The notes: a model not told the origin generated them from the letters alone. 64,000 nucleotides of DNA from Enterococcus rotai (GCF_001465345.1 NZ_CP013655.1:1563349-1627348), one strand, 5' to 3'. Shown: positions 17,188 to 25,731, numbered from the stretch's first letter. A program made the numbers and translations.

Positions 17188-17835
17188 ATGAATGTTCTTA
17201 AAAAATATGGTTTTTACTTTCTGTTCTTAGGTGTAATAAGTGATTTTTTAACCCCTTATATTCTAGGGCTCTTTTACCCTAAAGTGAATCAAATGACAAT
17301 GGTGATCAGCGTATTTGGGGATGTAGATAGTCCAGTTCGAAAAGCATTTTTGATTTGGTCTGTAGTCTCTGGTCTATTTTTTGTTTTGGCGATGCCTGCT
17401 ATTTATAAACTTTTTGAGAGTACGTCAAAGACTTTAGCGGGTTTATTGACTTTAACAATTGGATTATATGGTGTGGGGGATTGCATTTTTACTGGGTTAT
17501 TTAGCATTGATACTGAGCAAGCAAATTGGAATGTTTCTACCTGGATCCATAATATTGGTTCTGGCTTAGGTTATGCTGGCTTTTTACTTTTCCCCCTTTT
17601 TTTATATTTGATATATGAAAAACAAAAAGAAGAAACTTACAGCAGACTTTATTTAATATTGTTGTTCATTAGTTTCATTATTGCTGGAGTTTACGGGTTG
17701 GCTCGAATTCCTGGTATCAATCAATTACCTATACTAAATCAAATTGGACTATGTCAGAGAGTGAGTTTTGTTTTTAATTACTTACCGATAATGATTTTTG
17801 CGTTAAACCAAATCAAAAATGGGGAAGGTAAATAG
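17188..17835 (+). CDS. DUF998-type membrane protein
   Basis: A 215-residue integral membrane protein with six predicted helices, starting GFYFLFLGVISDFLTPYILG, in the style of DUF998 proteins. The start at 17188 has GGAGGG 7 nt upstream; an upstream in-frame start lacks a site. It follows the XRE-IIB regulator by 58 bp and is probably under its control. Function of DUF998 proteins is not established; a sensor or transporter is possible. Confidence 0.75.
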   Translation: MNVLKKYGFYFLFLGVISDFLTPYILGLFYPKVNQMTMVISVFGDVDSPVRKAFLIWSVVSGLFFVLAMPAIYKLFESTSKTLAGLLTLTIGLYGVGDCIFTGLFSIDTEQANWNVSTWIHNIGSGLGYAGFLLFPLFLYLIYEKQKEETYSRLYLILLFISFIIAGVYGLARIPGINQLPILNQIGLCQRVSFVFNYLPIMIFALNQIKNGEGK

Positions 17836-17890
17836 GAGAGAATAATCTTAAAATCAGTTCACTAATAGTTTCATTTTAAAAGGTAAATAT

Positions 17891-17928
17891 AGGAACCACA
17901 GAGAAGAGTTAGATCTGTGGTTCTTTTT
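17891..17928 (+). terminator. Intrinsic terminator after the DUF998 gene
   Basis: AGGAACCACAGA pairs with TCTGTGGTTCT and is followed by TTTT. Confidence 0.88.
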
Positions 17929-18089
17929 GACGAATTAAATATTGTTTTGTTTATATATTGTAAATAATTAATAACAAAATATATGGTAATTAGTGGTGTT
18001 GAATGGTAAACTACTATTTGTGAATGATTTAATATTAGTTAGCATCATGAGCAAACAGTGAGCGTTGAGTTATGTTTAGCAATTTTTAA

Positions 18090-18175
18090 AAGCTAAAGAT
18101 AGAAGGCTTGGGAAACAGTCGGAAAGGTCAGCCTTGTTATTCCAGTCAGAGCTAAACGAGCCTACTACGCTTTTA
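18090..18175 (+). ncRNA. Degenerate upstream copy of the repeated leader RNA
   Basis: The 3' part (TCCAGTCAGAGCTAAACGAG and CCTACTACGCTTTT) matches the full copies, and AAAGATA with an inner AAGGCT/AGCCTT stem matches their middle, but the 5' strand of the basal helix is missing. It looks like a decayed third copy in tandem with the two intact ones that follow. Confidence 0.5.
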
Positions 18176-18181
18176 ATATTA

Positions 18182-18296
18182 TCTAGCTTTGTAGGCTAAT
18201 CCCTCGGAAAAAAGATAAATTAGGAATGTGACAAAAAGCACCACAGTCCTAATTTCCTATTTTTCAGTCGGGATTGAACGAGCCTACTACGCTTTT
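18182..18296 (+). ncRNA. Structured leader RNA, copy 1 (upstream of PAP2 gene)
   Basis: Basal helix AGC...TAGGCT / AGCCTA...GCT, second helix ATCCC/GGGAT, third helix GAAAAA/TTTTTC with fixed flanking GATAAA and TTTCCTA, then a variable apical stem (TTAGGA/TCCTAA) and TGTG/CACA around AAAAAGC. Compared with the other copies, the helices change by paired substitutions. There is no classic terminator, so translational control of the downstream gene is the simplest idea. I do not recognise it as a known riboswitch class. Confidence 0.7.
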
Positions 18297-18306
18297 GATG
18301 TTATCT

Positions 18307-18417
18307 AGCTTTGTAGGCTAGCTCTTCGGGAAAAAGATAAATTAAGAATGTGGGAAAAGCACCACAGTCTTAATTTCCTATTTTCCAGTCAAAGCTGAAC
18401 GAGCCTACTACGCTTTT
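18307..18417 (+). ncRNA. Structured leader RNA, copy 2 (tandem, upstream of PAP2 gene)
   Basis: Second of a tandem pair, 10 nt after copy 1, ending 5 nt before the AGGAGG of the PAP2 gene. Basal helix TAGGCT/AGCCTA; apical stem TTAAGA/TCTTAA and TGTGG/CCACA around GAAAAGCA; inner helix GGAAAA/TTTTCC. Confidence 0.7.
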
Positions 18418-18437
18418 AAATTTAGGAGGAATGAGAA

Positions 18438-19343
18438 ATGGTGGAAAAAGTGTCAGATAGTAGAAGAATTACAATTGTTATCTCTATATTTGTAGTTTTA
18501 CTTGGGATTGGTACGTTTGGGGACTTAGCAATCTCAAATGCAGTGATGAGTCAAAATTCATACATTGCAACATTTTTACAAAACTATGCCTGCTTTCCAG
18601 TAGGTGTTGTGATCATGATGAGTGGGGAAATCATCATGCATCATGCGGTTCGCTCGAGTCAACCTGTGATTGCTAAGTTCTTGATTGTTGTGGCGGGAAC
18701 AGGTCTTTCTTTATATGGAATATGGTATTATTTGAAATTTGCTATTCAGTATACCTTGTCATCGATTCAAAATCTAGAACACAATCGTCCAATCGGTCAA
18801 GCTAATAATGATGGGGGAGTGAATCCAACCCTACCAACATTTATCAATATTATTATTTGTTTAGCTGTTTTTGCAGTAGCGACGTTGATTATTCAAAAAT
18901 GGTTAAGTCATAAAACGGCAGAAGAGCTTAGTCGCTTAATGCGTGTGGCGATTTTGGGAATTGCCTTGGCATTTGTTTATCTCATGTGTGTAGAGGAAAT
19001 CAAAATTATGTGGGGGCGTGTTCGTCCATACGAGCTAAATGCTGTTCAAGATAATTTTACGCCATGGTACAAAATGAATGGACCAACTGGACATAAGTCG
19101 TTTCCATCAGGCCATTCTTGTGAAAGTATGTTTGCACTTTTCTTTCCATTGTATGCTAGCCCTAAAAATACCAAATTACGGAAAAGATTGCTGATTTTTG
19201 GTGTAACTTGGGGTGCGATTACAGCTATTAGCAGAGTTCTTTTAGGTTGTCATTTTTTTAGTGATGCAACGATGGGGGCGTTCATTATTATTTTCCTTGT
19301 TTTCGTCGGAACGAGATGTGCAAAATTAAAGCTAGTAAAGTAA
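18438..19343 (+). CDS. PAP2-family membrane phosphatase, RNA-leader controlled
   Basis: A 301-residue membrane protein with about six helices and the three PAP2 phosphatase motifs: KIMWGRVRP, PSGHS and SRVLLGCHFFSD. Such enzymes hydrolyse lipid phosphates or pyrophosphates (undecaprenyl pyrophosphate, phosphatidate) at the outer membrane face. A conserved loop, QANNDGG, is shared with the paralogue at 20708. The start has AGGAGG 9 nt upstream. The tandem structured RNAs immediately upstream imply ligand-type control that the paralogue lacks. Confidence 0.88.
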   Translation: MVEKVSDSRRITIVISIFVVLLGIGTFGDLAISNAVMSQNSYIATFLQNYACFPVGVVIMMSGEIIMHHAVRSSQPVIAKFLIVVAGTGLSLYGIWYYLKFAIQYTLSSIQNLEHNRPIGQANNDGGVNPTLPTFINIIICLAVFAVATLIIQKWLSHKTAEELSRLMRVAILGIALAFVYLMCVEEIKIMWGRVRPYELNAVQDNFTPWYKMNGPTGHKSFPSGHSCESMFALFFPLYASPKNTKLRKRLLIFGVTWGAITAISRVLLGCHFFSDATMGAFIIIFLVFVGTRCAKLKLVK

Positions 19344-19368
19344 AAGAGGATTGAATTAAAATAAGTTG

Positions 19369-19414
19369 AAACCTGAAATAACTAACGGTCGACGTTAGTT
19401 ATTTCAGGTTTTTT
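19369..19414 (+). terminator. Intrinsic terminator after the first PAP2 gene
   Basis: AAACCTGAAATAACTAAC pairs with GTTAGTTATTTCAGGTTT around a 7-nt loop, followed by T residues. Confidence 0.9.
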
Positions 19415-19581
19415 AGTCTGGTACAATTTGTGTGAACAATAGTGTGGCCAAAATCAATATATTTATGAATGAAAGTAAGAAGCTGATTCTTTGAAAAGTA
19501 GCGACAAGTCTTGTCACAAAGAGAATCATAATGGATAATAGAGAGTGGAAAATGAGTCAAATATAAAAGGAGTGTTTGAAG

Positions 19582-20514
19582 ATGAAGAAGATATTGGTTG
19601 GGGGAAGTTTAGTTTTAAGTGTTTTGTTGGTTATAGGATGCTCAAATGAAAAAGGGACCACTTCAACGATTAGTGAAACTATTAATACGACGACTAACAA
19701 AAAACAAGCAGAATATGATTCAGCAATGGCCAAAGGAAAAGAAGCGATTGTCGATAAAGATATATCCAAAGCAATTGCGGCATTTCAATTAGCGTTAGAA
19801 TACGATAAAGATAGCGCGGAAGCTAAACAGCTAGTAGAAGAAGTGAAACTTTACCAAAAAGCAATATCGTTAAAAGATGAGAAAGAATATACTAAGGCAT
19901 TGAAAGAATTATCAGTATTGACTGGAGCTAAAAAAGGCTCCAAGATTCTTAAACAATATGGTCAAGAATTGACTGAAAAGATAAATAAGGAACGAGTCAA
20001 AGAACAGGTAGAAAGTAAAAAAGAATCAGAACAAACGAAAGAAACAACGGAACCCTCTGAAACAAAAAAAACTTCAACTCCACCAGTGGTTGAACCCAAA
20101 ACGCTGTGGAATCTCCAAAAAAGATTAGAGCTACTTACATTTATGCAAAGTTGGGGCGATGTGATGGGGCAATCGTATATAGAATATTCCCCGGAATTTG
20201 AGGCAAATTGGTACGGGTATTATTTCCCAAGTGTATTATCGAGGAATAATATAGCTGTTGGGGGGAATCAAGCAATTTTACAATGGTCTGACAATGGAGC
20301 GATTAGTAATGTGTATAATGTTGTGGCTATCTACTCAGATATTGCGACAACTGATAAATTAGAGAGACACCTATACCTGTTTACAATTTTAAATGGTCAA
20401 CCTGTAGTTTTAGTGACAATGCAAAATCAAGGGAATGCGGAAAACATGATTTACTTTAAAGAGACTCAAAATGCTGATTTGATTAATGGTTTTGCTGAAA
20501 TTGTAGGAAAATAA
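19582..20514 (+). CDS. DUF4767 lipoprotein
   Basis: A 310-residue lipoprotein: lipobox VIGC with cysteine at about residue 20, a helical segment at about 35-135 resembling TPR-like stretches (AMAKGKEAIVDKD, AIAAFQLALEY), a charged threonine/serine-rich linker at 145-170, and a C-terminal DUF4767-type domain (LWNLQKRLELLTFMQSWG, YSPEFEANWYGYYFPS). It should be anchored to the outer face of the membrane. AAAGGAG lies 9 nt before the ATG at 19582, which is preferred to an upstream TTG. It has its own terminator. Function unknown. Confidence 0.82.
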   Translation: MKKILVGGSLVLSVLLVIGCSNEKGTTSTISETINTTTNKKQAEYDSAMAKGKEAIVDKDISKAIAAFQLALEYDKDSAEAKQLVEEVKLYQKAISLKDEKEYTKALKELSVLTGAKKGSKILKQYGQELTEKINKERVKEQVESKKESEQTKETTEPSETKKTSTPPVVEPKTLWNLQKRLELLTFMQSWGDVMGQSYIEYSPEFEANWYGYYFPSVLSRNNIAVGGNQAILQWSDNGAISNVYNVVAIYSDIATTDKLERHLYLFTILNGQPVVLVTMQNQGNAENMIYFKETQNADLINGFAEIVGK

Positions 20515-20556
20515 TGATACTAGCTGACTGTTAAGTGAACATAGCTAAAGTTGTTT

Positions 20557-20606
20557 AGGTTCTAGTTATAAAGCTCATTGAAGTTTATAACTAGAACCTT
20601 TTTTTA
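20557..20606 (+). terminator. Intrinsic terminator after the lipoprotein gene
   Basis: A perfect 16-bp stem (AGGTTCTAGTTATAAA and complement) with a 11-nt loop and seven T residues. Confidence 0.92.
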
Positions 20607-20707
20607 TTCATTTAAAGGTTTACTCAAAATTAACGAAATCTATACGAGGATCATACACCAACTCAACAATTCTTTTCTACAATTTAATGTAGAGAGGAGG
20701 TTCATTA

Positions 20708-21631
20708 ATGAACTTTATAAAAGAAAAAAGAGAATTGTCTATAGTTGCATGTTTAGGAATATTATTGTTGATCGGTGGTATCTGGGACAAACAAATCAGT
20801 CAGGGAATAATGAATCAAGGATCTTTATTTGGCACATTCTTTCAAAATTATGGGTTGATTTTTCCAGGAATTATTCTATTTATGTCTACTCAAATTTTTA
20901 TTTATTATGCTAAAAAAAGTAATTTACCAGGATTTGGTAAGGGGAGTATCTATTTTATTGCTATTATTGCTGGGCTATATCAAATTTGGCAAATGATCAA
21001 AATCATGCTTTTTTATACCGTTACATCCTTAAATAATCGTCAACAGAATCAGCCGTTAGGAGCCGCTAATAATGATGGTGGTGGAGCAATGAGTTTTCCA
21101 AATTGGTTCTTTCCAGCTCTCGTTATTCTTTCAGTGCTTACGTTTGCGGTGGGCTGTATGTTGTGTAATCGTTGGCTAAAAGGAAAAAATCGGCAGGAAC
21201 TGAATGGCTTGGTTTTGATTGGTTTGGGCGCAATTGTGGCAGTTTATGCTGCTAATACCATAGTAGATGTGATGAAAACTTTTTGGGGTAGATTCCGTCC
21301 TTACGAATTGCAAAGTAATTGGGCAGAGTACACAAATTGGTGGAGTATCAATGGAGCGAATGGTCATAAATCATTTCCTTCAGGACATTCAGAACAAGCT
21401 TGGTTAGCTTTATACTTACCACTTTTTGTTGATCCTTTGAAGAAAAAGAAACGCCAGATAATTATGATTTTAGCAAGTGTATTCGGTTGCTTCGTTGCTT
21501 TTTCTAGAGTGCGGATCGGCGCACATTTTTTGAGTGATGTAGCAGTTGGTTCTGTGATTGCTATTTTTGTGATTTATGTAGTTTCTCGTCTTTTAAATCA
21601 ACGGTTAGACGGGGAATCTTTATCAGAATAA
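20708..21631 (+). CDS. Second PAP2-family membrane phosphatase
   Basis: A 307-residue paralogue of the protein at 18438 with the same six-helix layout, the QPLGAANNDGG loop and complete PAP2 motifs (KTFWGRFRP, PSGHS, SRVRIGAHFLSD). GAGGAGG lies 7 nt before the ATG. It lacks the structured RNA leader of its paralogue, so the two genes are regulated differently. A hairpin follows the gene. Confidence 0.88.
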   Translation: MNFIKEKRELSIVACLGILLLIGGIWDKQISQGIMNQGSLFGTFFQNYGLIFPGIILFMSTQIFIYYAKKSNLPGFGKGSIYFIAIIAGLYQIWQMIKIMLFYTVTSLNNRQQNQPLGAANNDGGGAMSFPNWFFPALVILSVLTFAVGCMLCNRWLKGKNRQELNGLVLIGLGAIVAVYAANTIVDVMKTFWGRFRPYELQSNWAEYTNWWSINGANGHKSFPSGHSEQAWLALYLPLFVDPLKKKKRQIIMILASVFGCFVAFSRVRIGAHFLSDVAVGSVIAIFVIYVVSRLLNQRLDGESLSE

Positions 21632-21650
21632 TATCGTTGTTAATAGTGAA

Positions 21651-21692
21651 ATGGCAGGTTTTTTTAATGAAAAAAGCTTGTCATTTTTTTAT
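21651..21692 (+). terminator. Imperfect terminator after the second PAP2 gene
   Basis: AAATG-CA-G-TTTTTT pairs with AAAAAA-C-TG-CATTT with small bulges, followed by a T run. Confidence 0.7.
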
Positions 21693-21828
21693 TTAGGTTA
21701 AATATTGTAGAGGGGTTACAGTTAGTACCCTTTGTATTTACTTATTCCATTTTTTATTATATGATTGAACACGTTGTTTAAGTAATACATCGCAATTTTA
21801 CGAACAGTTTATTGTTCATATTTTAGCT

Positions 21829-21940
21829 AGCTACACAGGCTAGTCTCTCGGAAAAAAGATAAAATCTGCTTGTGACAAAAAGCGTCACAAACCTATTTTC
21901 CTATTTTTCTGTCGAGGCTAAACGAGCCTGCTACGCTTTT
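21829..21940 (+). ncRNA. Structured leader RNA, copy 3 (single, upstream of purine permease)
   Basis: Same fold as the copies at 18.2 kb with changed helix sequence: basal CAGGCT/AGCCTG, second helix AGTCTC/GAGGCT, inner GAAAAA/TTTTTC with GATAAA and TTTCCTA, apical TGTGAC/GTCACA around AAAAAGC. It ends 7 nt before TTAGGAGG of the permease gene. A single copy here, unlike the tandem pairs elsewhere. Confidence 0.7.
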
Positions 21941-21960
21941 AAATTTTAGGAGGATAACAA

Positions 21961-23274
21961 GTGAAAGAAAAAATTATTTCTTATTTTGAGATCGACAAAT
22001 TAAATACGACTGTTAAGCGTGAATTTCTAGCTGGTTTTACAACGTTTATTTCAATGGCGTATATTCTATTTGTTAATCCAACAGTTTTAGGGGCTTCAGG
22101 AATGGATGAGGGCGCAGTTTTTACTGCAACAGCTTTAGCTAGTGCTTTAGGTTGTATATTGATGGGAATTTTTGCTAAATATCCGATCGCAACAGCACCA
22201 GCACTAGGAATCAATGCCTTTTTTGCTTATTCTGTTTGTGTCGGGATGGGTGTTCCTTGGGAAACAGCGTTAGCAGGAGTTTTTGTTGCATCTCTGATTT
22301 TTATTTTGATTACCATATTTAAATTACGTGAATTGATCATTGATGCCATACCAGCAGATTTAAAATACGCTATCTCTGGCGGAATCGGTCTGTTCATCGC
22401 GTTTCTAGGTCTAAGTGAAGGTGGGATCATTGTTTCTAATGAGTCAACACTAGTTGCTTTAGGACCATTGAACATTGGATCGACTTGGCTGACTATTTTT
22501 GGTTTAGCTGTTACAGCGATTTTAGTAGTGCGCCGTGTTCCAGGAGGTATTTTTATTGGAATGACTGCAACGACTATTTTAGGATTGATCACAGGCTTGA
22601 TTCAAACGCCTGATAAAATCGTCTCAGCAGCACCAAGTCTTAAACCAACCTTTTTAGTTGCGTTAAAACATGTGGGGGATATCAACTCTTTACAATTATG
22701 GGTAGTTGTTTTGACCTTCCTATTAGTCACGTTTTTTGATACAGCTGGAACTCTTGTTGGATTAGCTAACCAAGCTGGTTTTATGAAAGACAACAAAATG
22801 CCGCGAGTTGGTAAAGCGTTAGCCGCTGACTCAACCGCTATGCTGGCAGGATCACTTTTAGGAACATCTCCTGTGGGTGCATATGTAGAGTCATCAGCAG
22901 GAATCGCTGTAGGTGGACGTTCTGGATTAACAGCGGTAACGACAGGTCTATTTTTCATTGTCGGCTTGTTCTTCTCTCCATTACTTTCAGTAGTAACGTC
23001 TCAAGTAACCGCGCCAGCATTGATTATCGTCGGTGTTTTGATGGCTCAATCACTTAGTCAAATTAAATGGAAAGAAATGGAAATTGCGATTCCTTCTTTC
23101 TTAATTTTATTGGGTATGCCTTTAACTTACAGTATTTCTGATGGAATCGCTCTTGGTTTTATCTTCTATCCGATCACAATGATCGCTGCTAAAAGAGGCA
23201 AAGAAGTATCACCGATTATGTATGGCTTATTCTTTGTTTTTGTAGGGTTTATGTGGATTTTGAACGTTAATTAA
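21961..23274 (+). CDS. NCS2-family purine permease (PbuG/AzgA type)
   Basis: A 437-residue transporter with 12-14 hydrophobic segments and AzgA-subfamily marks: REFLAGFTTFISMAYILFVN near the start, ATAPALGINAFFAY, ADLKYAISGGIGLFIAFLGL and TSPVGAYVESSAGIAVGGRSG. This group imports hypoxanthine, guanine or adenine by proton symport. GTG start with AGGAGG 8 nt upstream. In many Firmicutes such genes follow a guanine riboswitch; here a different repeated RNA is in that place, which links that RNA to purine supply. Confidence 0.9.
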   Translation: MKEKIISYFEIDKLNTTVKREFLAGFTTFISMAYILFVNPTVLGASGMDEGAVFTATALASALGCILMGIFAKYPIATAPALGINAFFAYSVCVGMGVPWETALAGVFVASLIFILITIFKLRELIIDAIPADLKYAISGGIGLFIAFLGLSEGGIIVSNESTLVALGPLNIGSTWLTIFGLAVTAILVVRRVPGGIFIGMTATTILGLITGLIQTPDKIVSAAPSLKPTFLVALKHVGDINSLQLWVVVLTFLLVTFFDTAGTLVGLANQAGFMKDNKMPRVGKALAADSTAMLAGSLLGTSPVGAYVESSAGIAVGGRSGLTAVTTGLFFIVGLFFSPLLSVVTSQVTAPALIIVGVLMAQSLSQIKWKEMEIAIPSFLILLGMPLTYSISDGIALGFIFYPITMIAAKRGKEVSPIMYGLFFVFVGFMWILNVN

Positions 23275-23280
23275 CAAAAG

Positions 23281-23372
23281 CTAGGAAAAAACTCTACGAG
23301 TCATGTTCCAGCCTCAAGGAATCCGAATAAACGGTCGGCGCAGAGGTAACTCCCTCTTAGTTAGTGGAGTTA
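23281..23372 (+). repeat. Dispersed intergenic repeat, copy A
   Basis: A nested hairpin (GGAA-ACTC-GAGT-TTCC) followed by GAATAAACGG and a TAACTCC/GGAGTTA stem. It shares the ACTC-GAG core, the following CCAG and the GAATARACGG motif with copies at 26.7 and 58.5 kb. It probably also ends transcription of the permease gene. Confidence 0.5.
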
Positions 23373-23444
23373 TTTCTGGCCCAACTTATTACTTTTATCT
23401 GTAAGTTTCTTAAAACTTTGACTTTTATCCTAAAAACAAGCAAA

Positions 23445-23459
23445 ATATAAATAGTTGCA
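23445..23459 (+). promoter_or_regulatory. Shared 15-bp motif upstream of the marR-type gene
   Basis: ATATAAATAGTTGCA occurs here and again at 23894-23908, upstream of the flavin oxidoreductase gene. A common operator for the MarR protein, or shared promoter, is likely. Confidence 0.5.
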
Positions 23460-23485
23460 GAGAATAAGAGATAAGGGATGATGGA

Positions 23486-23854
23486 ATGGAAACACCTCTT
23501 ATACCACAATGGCTAGAGTACAAAAAAAAGCAGTCCATGGTGGAAAAAAATTTAGAAGAAATGCTAAAGAAAAATAGTCATCTTACAACAAGTGAATATT
23601 ATGCATTATATCAATTAAAGCAAAATGGCTGTCATATGCGCCTGAATGATTTAGGGAGCTATTTGTGTTTAAGTCAAAGTGCCTTGTCTCGGTTGATCAA
23701 TCGCCTAGAAGATAGAACCCCGAATGTGATTCAAAGAAAAATTTGCTCGGATGATAAACGTGGTGTATACATAGATTTGACAGATGATGGCGCTAAATTA
23801 TTGGCCTCGATCGAGTATAAAGTAGAGGCTATTTTAAAAGAGCACTTTATTTAA
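23486..23854 (+). CDS. MarR-family transcriptional regulator
   Basis: A 122-residue winged-helix regulator, a little shorter than typical MarR proteins (about 140). The recognition region is LGSYLCLSQSALSRLINRLED and the wing RKICSDDKRGVYIDLT. MarR proteins repress neighbouring genes and are released by phenolic or oxidised ligands. It lies directly upstream of an Old Yellow Enzyme gene and shares a 15-bp upstream motif with it, so it probably controls itself and that enzyme. Two cysteines (Cys62 and Cys87, approximately) could give redox sensing; that is speculative. Confidence 0.87.
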   Translation: METPLIPQWLEYKKKQSMVEKNLEEMLKKNSHLTTSEYYALYQLKQNGCHMRLNDLGSYLCLSQSALSRLINRLEDRTPNVIQRKICSDDKRGVYIDLTDDGAKLLASIEYKVEAILKEHFI

Positions 23855-23893
23855 AAGACTAAAGAGTTGCTTTTTAGTCTTTTATTCTTTATT

Positions 23894-23908
23894 ATATAAA
23901 TAGTTGCA
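23894..23908 (+). promoter_or_regulatory. Shared 15-bp motif upstream of the flavin oxidoreductase gene
   Basis: Second copy of ATATAAATAGTTGCA (see 23445-23459), followed by GCATG-TG-CATGC, a short inverted repeat. Probable operator for the MarR protein. Confidence 0.5.
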
Positions 23909-23939
23909 TGTGCATGCATGTTGAAGGGGAGGAAAACTG

Positions 23940-25043
23940 ATGAATAACATAGATACAGGTTTAACGTTTAAAAGAGGACTGCACTTAAAAAATAGATTAG
24001 TTGTTGCACCCATGACGACAAAAATGTCATTTTTTGATGGTGTTGTAACAAATGATGAAATTGACTACTATGCCTTACGAACTGGTGAAGTAGGGGCTTT
24101 TATCACCGCTGCCGCAAATGTTCATGAAGGTGGTAAAGGCTGGGATGGTGAGTTAGGTGTTTATGACGATCGGTTTATTCCCGGCCTTGCTAAATTAGCT
24201 GCTGCCATTAAAAAAAATCACACAAGAGCGATTCTACAGATTTTTCACGCTGGTCGTATGACGGATTCTGAAGTGTTACATGGAGTTCAACCTGTCGCAC
24301 CAAGTGCTATTGCGGCTGAACGTCCAGGTGCACAAACGCCAAGAGAGTTAACGGAAGCAGAGATAATCGAAATCTTAGAAAGCTTCAAACAAGCAACGGA
24401 ACGTGCCATCAAAGCAGGTTTTGATGGTGTAGAAATTCATGGTGCTAATACCTATTTGATCCAACAATTCTTTTCTCCTCATTCTAATAGACGGACAGAT
24501 GAATGGGGCGGATCGTTAGAGAAAAGAGTTAAATTTATCAATGACTTGGTTGATGGTGTTACAGCAGTTGTTGATCAATCAGGCGTCAAGAACTTTGTTG
24601 TAGGTTATCGTTTTTCACCAGAGGAATATGAAAATCCAGGGATTCGTTTAAGCGATACGTTATTTTTAGTAGATCAATTGTCTAATAAACCGTTAGATTA
24701 TTTACATTTGTCAATGAGTAATTATAGAAATCATTCTGTTAGTGACGAGTTTAAAGGAAAACCGATTATCGAGTATATCAAAGAAACGATCAATGATCGA
24801 CTTCCCCTGATTGGTGTAGGGGATATCAGAACAGGTGCTGATGCAAAAGAAGTATTGGCAACAGCTGATTTAGCGGCTGTTGGTCGTGCAATATTGATCG
24901 ATCCACATTGGGCACAAAAAGTGCTAGATGAACAAGATCATTTAATAAGAACAGAACTTTCTCATTATGATCGAGATGAATTACGAATCAGTAATGGCGT
25001 TTGGGGATTTTTAGAAGGAATGATGCCTGAGCGTCTGAAATAA
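23940..25043 (+). CDS. NADH:flavin oxidoreductase, Old Yellow Enzyme family
   Basis: A 367-residue FMN-dependent TIM-barrel enzyme. Family marks are NRLVVAPMTTKM near residue 20, QIFHAGRM near 101, GFDGVEIHGANTYLIQQFFS near 162 and RRTDEWGGS. This group reduces activated alkenes of quinones, enones or nitro compounds with NAD(P)H. It follows the MarR gene by 85 bp, the usual pairing for an inducible detoxification enzyme. GGGGAGG lies upstream of the ATG. A terminator follows. Confidence 0.9.
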   Translation: MNNIDTGLTFKRGLHLKNRLVVAPMTTKMSFFDGVVTNDEIDYYALRTGEVGAFITAAANVHEGGKGWDGELGVYDDRFIPGLAKLAAAIKKNHTRAILQIFHAGRMTDSEVLHGVQPVAPSAIAAERPGAQTPRELTEAEIIEILESFKQATERAIKAGFDGVEIHGANTYLIQQFFSPHSNRRTDEWGGSLEKRVKFINDLVDGVTAVVDQSGVKNFVVGYRFSPEEYENPGIRLSDTLFLVDQLSNKPLDYLHLSMSNYRNHSVSDEFKGKPIIEYIKETINDRLPLIGVGDIRTGADAKEVLATADLAAVGRAILIDPHWAQKVLDEQDHLIRTELSHYDRDELRISNGVWGFLEGMMPERLK

Positions 25044-25070
25044 AAAGAGAATCAGCTAGTTGATTAAAGG

Positions 25071-25110
25071 AGTTGTATAGGAGGAAATCCCTTCTATACG
25101 GCTTTTTTTG
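25071..25110 (+). terminator. Intrinsic terminator after the flavin oxidoreductase gene
   Basis: GTATAG-AGG pairs with CCT-CTATAC and is followed by GGC and seven T residues. Confidence 0.8.
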
Positions 25111-25172
25111 TAAAAGAGCTAGAGAATCAAGCCTAGTTTGTGTTATTATTTTGAACTAAAGGAGGAGAGAAA

Positions 25173-25622
25173 TTGAGTGTAGTAAAGTATAAAAGTCAAG
25201 AGACAGATTTTTATGAACAAACCCTTCAACTTAGAAATAAAGTTTTACGGCTACCTTTAGGTAAAAATATTTTTGTGGAAGATCTGACAATTGAAAAAGA
25301 GAATGATTTTTACGGCTGGGAGAAAGAACATCAGATTATTGCGACACTGAGTACTTATCTAAAAGAGGACAGAACGATTCAGCTAACAGCTTTTGCAGTT
25401 GAACCGATCTATCAAAATCAAGGCTACGGGAAAAAGTTGGTTGAATTTCTTCTAGAAGACCTGAGCAAAAAAGGATATGAAAGAGTAGATGTTTCAGCTC
25501 GTTCAAGTGCAAAGGGATTTTATGAAAAGTGTGGCTTTAAGGCGATTGGGGAGCCTGTAGTGAATGAAACTTTAGGCATAAAAGACTATTTAATGACAAG
25601 GACAATTAATGCCTCCTTTTAA
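25173..25622 (+). CDS. GNAT-family N-acetyltransferase
   Basis: A 149-residue GNAT enzyme. Acetyl-CoA binding motif A is VEPIYQNQGYGKKLVEFLL at about residues 72-91, and the C-terminal KGFYEKCGFKAIGEP is motif B. The TTG start is supported by AAAGGAGGAG 7 nt upstream. It resembles the ElaA/YjcF-like group with small-molecule substrates, but the substrate is unknown. Monocistronic. Confidence 0.86.
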   Translation: MSVVKYKSQETDFYEQTLQLRNKVLRLPLGKNIFVEDLTIEKENDFYGWEKEHQIIATLSTYLKEDRTIQLTAFAVEPIYQNQGYGKKLVEFLLEDLSKKGYERVDVSARSSAKGFYEKCGFKAIGEPVVNETLGIKDYLMTRTINASF

Positions 25623-25731
25623 TAAATAGAAACAGTGAAAATATGTTGTTTATTATTGGAAACTTTAGTACAATTTCATTATAAAGAAAAATATTTTTTT
25701 GCGCTAAAAAATTATTAGGAGGTTGTGTGAA

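Noticed and set aside
18090-18417. CRISPR array from tandem repeats
   Set aside because: Units of about 112 nt with covarying helices and 10-nt linkers are not repeat-spacer units, and there are no cas genes.
20578-20913. 111-codon frame overlapping the second PAP2 gene
   Set aside because: It overlaps a clear PAP2 gene in another frame, starts inside a terminator loop and has no ribosome binding site.
21829-21940. Guanine riboswitch upstream of the purine permease
   Set aside because: The conserved three-way junction and loop-loop sequences of the purine riboswitch are not there; the element matches the other repeated RNAs in the window instead.
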